Made by a program: the position numbers and the translations under genes. A stretch of 64,000 nt of DNA from Psoroptes ovis (taxonomy: Eukaryota > Arthropoda > Arachnida > Sarcoptiformes > Psoroptidae): positions 62,001-126,000 of the forward strand of contig PQWQ01000016.1 in NCBI GenBank assembly GCA_002943765.1. Direction: 5' to 3'. Of this stretch, positions 56,441 through 64,000 are shown in pieces; the stretch's first letter is position 1; each line of letters opens with the position of its first letter. The notes beneath the pieces were generated by a model. The model had not been told where the DNA came from and searched no databases. It worked only from the letters and a program-made list of their open reading frames with translations.

Positions 56441-56910
56441 ATTAAACAATATTTATAAAGAATTATTTATACATAAATTATATATTTTTTTTTTTTTGAA
56501 TAATTTATAATTTTGAATCCATTCATAATTCATCCAGAAGCCAATGCACTTAGTTTTAAAAATTACAATTAAAATTTACTTATTTATTATTGATCTATTC
56601 CATTGATTTTCACCAAAAATTTTCCATTTGTCGGCATTTTTCATTTATGAAAATTCACCCAATCTATTGACGACAATTCAAAGTATTGCAAAGTATTCAA
56701 ATAAAAAAAAATGGAACGTGCCACCAGCCATTTGGGTGAGGTCCACGTTTGGGTCAGGTCCATTTTGATCAGACGGGTAACGAAGTCAGAAACATGCGGT
56801 GCACGTGTTTCAAATAATTTTTTTCTTGGTCCGTATTTTCTGGTTTTATATCTCTCTTATTTCTCTATCTGCCTACCTACATCTCTCTCTCCCTCTCTAT
56901 CTATCTAATC

Positions 56911-57097
56911 CAGTGATTCCCAAACTTTTAGAGGCCATCGCCCGCTTTCACAGAAAAAATATTTTATATCGCCCACGCCTTAAGAAATGTCCATTGCCCA
57001 ACAATACACCCATGGACCATTATAGCACATCTGAATCGCTGAATCGCCCGGTGGTGGGCTATAATCCCCCAGGCTATCGTCAGTTTGAGAATCACTG
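56911..57097. mobile_element. 187-bp miniature hAT-type transposon
   Basis: The ends read CAGTGATTCCCAAACT and AGTTTGAGAATCACTG, inverted repeats with 15 of 16 matches. They resemble the CAGTGnTTCTCAAACT ends common in hAT elements. It is flanked by an 8-bp target duplication, ATCTAATC at 56903-56910 and ATCTAATT at 57098-57105 (7 of 8 match), the length hAT elements make. The interior is richer in G+C than its surroundings and has no transposase frame. Confidence 0.88.
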
Positions 57098-58122
57098 ATC
57101 TAATTTATCTATTTCACCAGTCATATTCACAAATAGTCATTATTTTGGTAATCGTAATTTTTTCTCCCCGAATAGAAACCATTGAAAATATTATGTATCA
57201 TAGAAACAATTATACAAAAATATATTTGAATAAATAAATATACATTTGTATGAAATAAATATTCATTTATTTGTAAGAGAAAGATTTCTAAATATCCTAA
57301 ATTATACTACACACGATATAAATACATACAAATGCATATAAAATAATGGCAAAAATGGCTGAACAATGTAGGATTGTATATTTTTATTATTTTTCATTCA
57401 TAAAATGTATAGCCTTCTCCCATTTTTTTATTTTAATATAAAATAAAATATTTTCCATTTGAAAATTCATATATATTTGTACACATTTATATTAATGTTT
57501 GTTTGTATATATGAACGAACAGCGGAAAAGAAATAATTTAATGGATATATGAAAAAAAATTCAAATGGCTGCCGCATCTGGGCAATCGCACAAATGCAGC
57601 ACACAAAAATCAAAATGACAAATGAATGACGATGCTAATGATTTGGCAGCATTATCTATTGAAATGAAATCGTTTTCAAGTTATGGCGTATTGTATTTGA
57701 GCGAAAATAAATAAATAAAATGCTTGAAAATGCTGTGAAAATTCAAGAAAATTTGTTCAAATCGTATCAACCAATTGATGTTCTTATTGATGCTAATGGC
57801 CATTTCATCTCGAGCAAAATATTTATCTGACTAATCGATTATTCATCGATCAATTGATGCAAAAATTTCTTAAGCGTAAATTAATTATTGCTTTAATTCA
57901 ATCATTTATTTCAATTTTTTATTTTCTATTTTAGTTTGAAATATATCTGCAATTTGTCGTTTATCATCCTAACATTTGCAATTCTTCATATAAAATTTTT
58001 TTAAAAAATATGTGAAAATATCTATTATCATGTGCACCATAAAATATGATCAAGGTCTTACGATATGACATAAATATTGAAATGTAATCAATTCCAGAAT
58101 TTTTATTGCATTATATGTAAAT

Positions 58123-58160
58123 GTGTGTGTGTGTGTGTGTATGGGTGTGGGTGTGGGTGC
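58123..58160. repeat. (GT)n microsatellite with GGGTGT variant
   Basis: A GT run passes into GTGTGGGTGT repeats. It is a simple repeat with no coding meaning. Confidence 0.85.
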
Positions 58161-59432
58161 GTGGTGCGTTCATGCACAATGCTTTCATATTATCATGAAA
58201 ATCACCCATCAGGAGATCACCCTTTCAAAATGTGCCATCCAGCATGTTCTTGTGACAATTTTTAGTTTTTTGAACAAAAAAGTTTGACCACCAAGCACAT
58301 TTTATTTTTTGATTTGGTGAACTATGACATTCATTTGAAAAAAATAAATTTCAATACGATCATCGAATGACATCCATGATTGATTTGAAGCATGAAGATA
58401 ATGAAAAAATTAATGAATTTTCAATCATCATCGCATCGATCATCAAACAAATGATAAGGTAGGTGATAATTTTTTCAACATTTGCTTGATTACAATTTAT
58501 CATTGACCATAATACACAATGTTCCTATGAATTTTATCGAATATTATCATTACTCTAATGATATATTGCTATCATTGCAGTTTTTGTCTTGAAATAAAAT
58601 TTGTAAAAATGATTAAATTTTTGATTATATTTTTGTGTATGAAAGTTCTTTATGATTTATTCTCATTTCAATCATGATCAGTGTCAATTCGGTGTTATGA
58701 TCGCTTGCATATTGATTTATTAGGTTATGCGATGAACATGAAGGAACATAAATTCCAAGATCTATGTTGTATTTGTTTTCATCAAAAAAAAAAAAAAAAA
58801 CTGAAAATGTTTAATTTTTTCAAAAAATTAAATCGAATAAAAACAATTATTGATGATTTATTCATCATACTTATGAAACTTTAATTTTCACTGAATAAAT
58901 TGAGTGTAAATTCTTTAAATCAAATACATATTGATTGACCCTTCAATCTAAATCTTCCATTGGTATGTATTTTTGAATTGTGTTTCAATTGAATTAATTC
59001 AAATTAAATATCTGTGCCTGTTTGCAATTTCAAACCGAGGAATAATTTTTTTTTTAACGCATTGACTGCCATCTGGCTCACCGTTTACTCACCACGCGTC
59101 ACAAGAAAAAATTAAAATTTTCTCGGGTGAAAATCCTTATGAATTTTTCGAATGAAAATCACTACAAAATGATTGAATAAGTATGAAAAATAAACTGAAA
59201 CCAGAATAAAAATATTTATTTTCCCAGAGGGTAGTTATAGCCATGGAAAATTCATTGAGCAGTCAACTTGTTAATTATTTGCTGTTGTTAATTGTTTGTT
59301 TGACATCAGCACACATAATAATGCAATTTTGTGCCACAATTTTTCCATCATTCATATAGACAGAATCGAATGAGAATGTTTTGAGATTTTTTCAAAAAGT
59401 TGTAAATTGTTGACCAATTTCATATGTTCACA

Positions 59433-60050
59433 GCAAATTGTTCTTTATAAACCATTAATTAGCCACTTTAAAATTGAAATTTCAGAATGGTTTACTTGTT
59501 AAAGATATTGTGATTGTAGAATATTCATTCGATAAATACAATGCTTTTCAATTTTCTGTATTGAATCGATATCTCATAGAAAAACGATCGATGTTCATAG
59601 GATGTTTGATTTGATCATTGTTATCATGAAATCAATTAGATTGGGTCATTACAAATTTATATTTGAAATATTATTCTAATTGAGACTATCGATTGCTTGA
59701 AATTGATTGAAATTTACAAAGGTCTATTTTAGAATTGACGTCCATGTTCTGATCAGTTTGGTCAATAAAATGTGAATCATAGACTTTTTCAAAGCAAATT
59801 GTGCATTATGAACTATTAATTAGCCACTTTACAATTCAAATTCCAAAATGATCTTTTCGTTGAAGATATTTTTGATTGTAAAATATTCATTTGATGAATA
59901 CAATGCTTGTCAATTTTCTGTATTGAATAAATCTCTCATCTAAATATGATTATCAATGTTTTGACAACAATCTGAGAAATATTTCTCTTTGAAATGATTT
60001 AATCATTTTGATTAACGAAAATTGAATTGAAATTAACAATTTTTGTTTAC
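59433..60050. repeat. Duplicated flank blocks Q-P-Q left of the tandem array
   Basis: Block Q (59433-59595) recurs at 59794-60050. Both contain ATTAATTAGCCACTTTA and TCAATTTTCTGTATTGAAT. Between them is block P (about 59600-59785), ending TCAATAAAATGTGAATCA. P-Q pairs also lie at about 61268-61440/61515-61720 and 62865-63025/63050-63310, each time just downstream of a paralogous gene. The first Q has no gene after it. Confidence 0.75.
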
Positions 60051-60342
60051 AATCATTGAAACATCATATTTTATTTTAATGATCATCTCAGTTATATGAC
60101 AATTATTAAAAATTACAAAATGTTGAAATTGAAATTTACAATCTTTCGTTTGCCAATGATTAAAATATTTTCAATGATCGAATCAGTTGTATGACAATTA
60201 TGAAAAATTACAAAATGTTAATAGTCCATGTATATTTTTTTCACAAATTATTTGATTAGAAAGATGTGGTTGATTGAAATACAAATGTATAATTGACTAT
60301 CTTGAAAAAATGAAAGCAATTCATAAATCGATTGTGAAGATT

Positions 60343-60993
60343 TCATTCTTGAGAGCCTTGATTTTGATTATCCAAATTGAATCCGATTAGATTGCACATA
60401 TGTAATCGGTCAGAGCGATAGCGGAACATCTGGATGTATTCTCCATCACTGGGAACTATGTTTTTCAACGCATCATATTTCATCTCGAATTGAAAGTCAG
60501 GTAAACAATATTTGACTGTGAGATTTCGATTCTCATAAATAAAAACTGTTTGATCGATTAATGAAATTAGATTAAAAAGAAAAAAAGAATTAATCACATT
60601 TGAACAATTAATATTGCAATCATGATACCAAGTTTACACTCAATTGATCTTTTTAAATCATTGTAATGAGCAGGGTTGTTATTTCGATCAATAACATATT
60701 CTTGATTACGTTCCAAATGTTCCAAAACAGCGTGTTTGTCTGGAACTGCTTTGAAAAAAATGGTTATTTCAATGAATCAAAGAATATTATGACTTACTAG
60801 TAAACAATACATTTTGACCAATCAAAAACTCGAAATAGTAACCGGCTGGCGATGTTGAATCGTAAGCAGGAACAGTTATTGGATGCATTAAATCAATTTT
60901 TATTTTGGCCCGAATTTGATCGTCAATTACTGTGTAAAAATGATCGATACTACTCGCAGGGCTTTTGATTGTGACACTTAAATCTCTTTCCAT
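60343..60993 (-). CDS. Tandem-family protein A (unknown, 172 aa)
   Basis: Three exons: 60798-60993, 60629-60748 and 60343-60545, encoding 172 residues. Introns of 49 and 83 bp are both phase 1. It starts MERDLSVTIKSPASSIDH with no signal peptide or membrane segment. Exon 2 encodes TVPDKHAVLEHLERNQEYVI and ends DLKRSIECKLG. Exon 3 has NLTVKYCLPDFQFEMKYDAL and GEYIQMFRYRSDRLHM. Alternating hydrophobic residues suggest beta strands in exons 1 and 3 around a short helical exon 2. It is the leftmost of at least three paralogs in tandem. I recognise no family. Upstream, at 61171, lies a heat-shock-element-like sequence. The function is unknown. Confidence 0.75.
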
Positions 60994-61966
60994 ATTACAA
61001 TGACGTAAATTATTATTTTAATTTTGTTTTTAAATTTAATTTTTTATTTTTATTTATTTTTTGTTATAAATTTGCAAATCACAATCATATGTTCACTGTA
61101 TCAAAGTATTAAATGATGGAAAAAAACGGTGTGCTTTTTTGTTTTTCTTTTTCGTTTTATACGCTGCAAATTCATGAACCTTCCATAAATTACGAATCGT
61201 GATTTTCAGTTGAAAATCGTGAAATTTGAAATTGAATTAACTTTGATTTGATTTGTTTTTATTTGATGTGATCATTGATTTCATAAAATCGATTAGATTA
61301 GATGATTCGAAATTTATTTTTAAAATATTATTAAAATTGAGATTATCATTCGCTTCAATCTAAATCTACAAAGGTCTATTTCTAGTATTAATGTCCATGC
61401 TTTGATGAGTTTGATCAATAAAATGTGAATCACATGAATATTAGACTTTTAGTAGAAATTAGGATTTAGGAATTTTTAAACTCACTAATAGGAATATTAG
61501 GAATAATCAATTAAATGTTTTACAATTGGAATGTCAGAATTATTCAATTCGTTGAAGATATATTTGATCGATATAACGTTTGCTGATTCTCTTTCTCGAC
61601 TTCTTAATTCAACTTATTGAAAACGATTATCAGTGTTCAAACACCACCAACATTTGAAATATTTTCTATGAAATGATTAAATCATTTTGATTATCGAAAA
61701 TGAAATTGACAATTTTTTTGTTTTAAATTATTGAATTTTATTTGAATCGATTATCATAGAATAGAATGTGATGATTATATTGTTAGTATTTAATATACAA
61801 ATTTTGCTAGAGATATTTCTATTACAATTTTAAAAAATGTTTTGAAATAAAGATTGTTAGTTTAAAATGGAAAAAGAATTGTTTTAAATTTTAATGAATT
61901 ATCATGGATATTTTATTTAATTTATCCTTCCAAAAAAAACATTGTGTAAGCCATCTCCACCTCTGT
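60994..61966. other. Spacer between family copies A and B
   Basis: About 970 bp holding the putative promoter of copy A (with a heat-shock-element-like motif at 61171), then P and Q flank blocks (about 61268-61440 and 61515-61720) shared with the other spacers. No other gene. Confidence 0.65.
61171..61183. promoter_or_regulatory. Heat-shock-element-like motif upstream of family copy A
   Basis: TTCATGAACCTTC is three alternating nTTCn/nGAAn units, a perfect minimal HSF site, 178 bp upstream of the copy A start. It sits in a stretch conserved upstream of copy B (CAAATTCATG, then CCTTCCATAAA and CGAATC). Confidence 0.5.
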
Positions 61967-62595
61967 TTAGTTGCTTTTTCCAAACTTTGTCCTCTTCAAT
62001 CGTTCAATGATTATGCCACCATTTTTGTGTTTTCGTATCATTTGGATTTCTCGACCATACTCGAGCTCAATTTTATCAAAAAGGTAATATTTAACTTGAC
62101 ATTTAAGTTGAATTGAGTCTCGAATTATTTCTTTTTTTTCGCCCTGAACTTTCACTGTTTGATTGAATAAATTAAATAGATTAATTATATTGTGAATAAA
62201 TGTTCACATTAATGATAATTCAGATAATCATACCTATTTGACAACTTATTGCTTTTTTAAGAGGACCATAATAAAGATCCTGTTCTTTCTCATTTATAAT
62301 CACTGCAGGATTGTTTTCCAAATATTCCAACACTAGGTTCTTCTTCGGAATTGCTTTGAAAAAAATGGTTATTTCTATGACATGAACATGTTTAAAACTT
62401 ACTTTCAAACATTACAATTGGGTCCACTTTAAATTGCAAAAGATAAGAGTATGCTGAATCTTTCTCCATTCTTTCGATAATTGATTGTTCGGCGGGTTCC
62501 ATATAGAATTCACCTACTAATTCCGAATCTATCAAGGTTCGAAACTCACCGTTTTTTCCATTTTGACTTATTAAAACAAAAAGATCCATTTTCAT
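61967..62595 (-). CDS. Tandem-family protein B (unknown, 166 aa)
   Basis: Three exons: 62403-62595, 62234-62353 and 61967-62154, encoding 166 residues. Introns of 49 and 79 bp are both phase 1, as in copy A, and exon 2 is again exactly 120 bp. ATG 62595 gives MKMDLFVLISQNGKNGEF; a second ATG lies at 62589. Exon 1 ends FKVDPIVMFE. Exon 2 reads TIPKKNLVLEYLENNPAVII and ends LKKAISCQIG. Exon 3 has QLKCQVKYYLFDKIELEYGR and IQMIRKHKNGG. The shared pattern with copy A is VL-E-x-LE, then LK-x-x-I-x-C-x-x-G, then x-V/I-x-Y with a later R-x-x-x. There is no signal peptide. The family is not recognised, and the function is unknown. Confidence 0.75.
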
Positions 62596-63473
62596 ATATC
62601 AGTTTGAACGATTTCAATATGTTGAAGAATTTACGAACCAGATTTTGAGAAAATGATTTTATTAACACAGAAAAATATAACAAATATAAATAAACTCAAT
62701 TAAAGTGATATGATGAAGATGATGACATTCGCAACGCTTTTCTCTCTTTTTTTTTTTGCAAATTCATGTACCTTCCATAAAAAACGAATCGATGATTTCA
62801 AATAGAAATCTTTCAAAATTGGTATTTAAAATTTCATTAAATTTGACCAATTTCATGAGAATAACTGATTTCAAATCATTATTTTTCATATAAAGTAGAT
62901 CATATATCAAATTTTCATGAAATATTATTCAATAGAACACAAAATTGTTCCAATCGAAATCTAAAAGGGTTTATTTTAGCTTTGTCCATGCTTTGATCGG
63001 TTTTATTAATAAAGTTTGAATTGCATTGATTATTGGTTATGAGAAAATGAGCATTATGAATAATAATTTGGGTCTTTTCGATCAAAATTTCCAAATGATC
63101 TATTTGTTGAAGATATTTTGACTATGAAACATATGATTAATGAGTACAATGTCAGTTGATTTTTTTCTTGAATGGATCTCTCAATGAACGACTATCAATG
63201 TTCAAACAATAATCATTGAAATGTCTGCCTTTGAAATAATTGCAACAAATCGTTCAATCCGTTTCGAGTAAAGAAAATAAAATTGGTGTAAACAATTTTT
63301 TGTTTTAAGTTATTGAATTATCATAAAATTAAACAATATTGGTTTATTAGATACGAATTTTGCTGGAAAATTTATTTTTATTACAGAATTTTAGCGTTTG
63401 ATTACAAAATAAAAAGTGTGAGTTTAAAAATGATGTGTTGATATGATTTCAATAAATGGGTTGGAAAATTTTA
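62596..63473. other. Spacer between family copies B and C
   Basis: About 880 bp with the copy B upstream region (conserved block at 62757-62791, similar to that of copy A), then flank blocks P (about 62865-63025) and Q (about 63050-63310). No other gene. Confidence 0.65.
62763..62775. promoter_or_regulatory. Degenerate heat-shock-element-like motif upstream of family copy B
   Basis: TTCATGTACCTTC differs from the copy A site by one base in the middle unit. It lies 168 bp upstream of the copy B start, in a matching conserved block. Confidence 0.4.
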
Positions 63474-64000
63474 TTATGGACCTAACAATTTTATTAAATA
63501 AACACCATCATCGTATTTTCGTATGAACTTGAGCGTTTCACCATTTTTTGGTGCTACGTTCTTGAAAAGTTTATATTCTATTTCGCAAGTAAATTCAGTC
63601 AACTTATGATTGGTTTCTTCACCTTCTTCATTGGTTGCAACTGTTATTGAATTTAATGAAATTAGATTCAAATTAATTACATTTTGAATGAGTGTTTTAA
63701 TGAATGATAATCAAATCATCATACCTATTTGACAATTGATTGATTTCTTAAGTTGGTCATAAAAGAAATTTTGTTTTTCTTCATTGATGACAAGTTCACT
63801 TTTTTTTCAAGATATTTCAAAACATGATCTCTGTCAGGGATTGCTTAAAAAAATGGTTATTTCTATGACATGAACATGTTTAAAACTTACTTTCAAACAT
63901 TACAATCGGGTCTACTTTAATTTCGAATCGAATTGATGATGATTTAATATTCATTTTTTGAATTAAATCTTGATCGTTCGCTTTTATAACAATTTTTGTT
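63474..64000 (-). pseudogene. Tandem-family copy C, frameshifted and cut by the window edge
   Basis: Three exons: 63891-64000 (its start is beyond the right edge), 63725-63843 and 63474-63640. Exon 1 ends IKVDPIVMFE as in copy B. Exon 3 encodes VATNEEGEETNHKLTEFTCE and on to IRKYDDGVYLIKLLGP and is intact. Exon 2 is 119 bp instead of 120. After YLE the run of eight A bases is one short for the paralog frame, so reading shifts and meets a stop at the end of the exon. The exon would otherwise read ELVINEEKQNFFYDQLKKSI and on. The cause is either a real one-base deletion (pseudogene) or a homopolymer error in the sequence. Confidence 0.7.

Larger units (their letters stand above)
56278..60342. 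other. Intergenic between PDHB and the tandem family
   Basis: About 4 kb. It contains a hAT-type miniature element (56911-57097), a less AT-rich patch with an imperfect direct repeat (56720-56820), a GT run near 58123 and, from 59433, repeated flank blocks of the tandem array. No further coding exon is recognised. Confidence 0.55.

Noticed and set aside
56711..57098. Open frames across the hAT element
   Set aside because: They cross a transposon border and a CT-rich run, so they are chance frames, not a transposase.

Overview
The window is nuclear DNA of a small-genome, strongly AT-rich eukaryote. Most introns are only 55-80 bp with canonical GT-AG ends, and proteins carry long Asn, Gln, Ser and His runs. 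Several single-copy metazoan genes are recognisable. An arthropod is likely; the very short introns, AT-richness and low-complexity inserts fit an acariform (astigmatid) mite, but that placement is inference. For nearly every multi-exon gene I rebuilt the splice sites by hand, and the exon sums divide by three, so the models are internally consistent.

Layout, left to right: a Dlg5-type scaffold gene runs off the left edge (- strand, 1-6362). Then IFRD (+, 9403-11099); a small secreted-peptide-precursor candidate (-, 11311-11754); a coiled-coil protein (+, 12847-14022); a PI-PLC X-domain protein (-, 14299-15598); an AHCYL/IRBIT-type SAH-hydrolase-like gene (+, 17493-21162); AVL9 (-, 21457-24102); mitochondrial ATP synthase epsilon (-, 24769-25095); a PDSS2-like gene (+, 26626-28409); a BRD7/BRD9 bromodomain gene (-, 28736-32429); an SLC10 transporter (+, 38025-41006); an ABHD4/5-type alpha/beta hydrolase with a very long N-terminal extension (-, 42869-46047); an unrecognised coiled-coil protein (+, 49723-51626); the mitochondrial phosphate carrier SLC25A3 (-, 52038-53280); and pyruvate dehydrogenase E1 beta (+, 54942-56277).

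Genes alternate strand almost perfectly, giving convergent pairs 200-420 bp apart and divergent pairs with longer shared upstream regions. Two divergent pairs join genes of mitochondrial energy metabolism (ATP5F1E/PDSS2 and SLC25A3/PDHB). Two short non-autonomous DNA transposons are visible: a 78-bp mariner-type element near 12 kb, and a 187-bp hAT-type element near 57 kb with an 8-bp target duplication.

The most unusual part is the right end (59.4-64 kb). It holds a tandem array of three or more paralogous three-exon genes on the - strand, encoding proteins of about 170 residues that I cannot assign to any family. All share intron phases 1/1 and a second exon of 120 bp (119 bp in a frameshifted copy). 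A near-identical first intron is better conserved than the neighbouring exons. Two copies have a heat-shock-element-like sequence about 170 bp upstream, and the flanks are repeated blocks, including an orphan block left where a gene copy seems to have been lost. This is the best candidate here for an undescribed, lineage-specific gene family.
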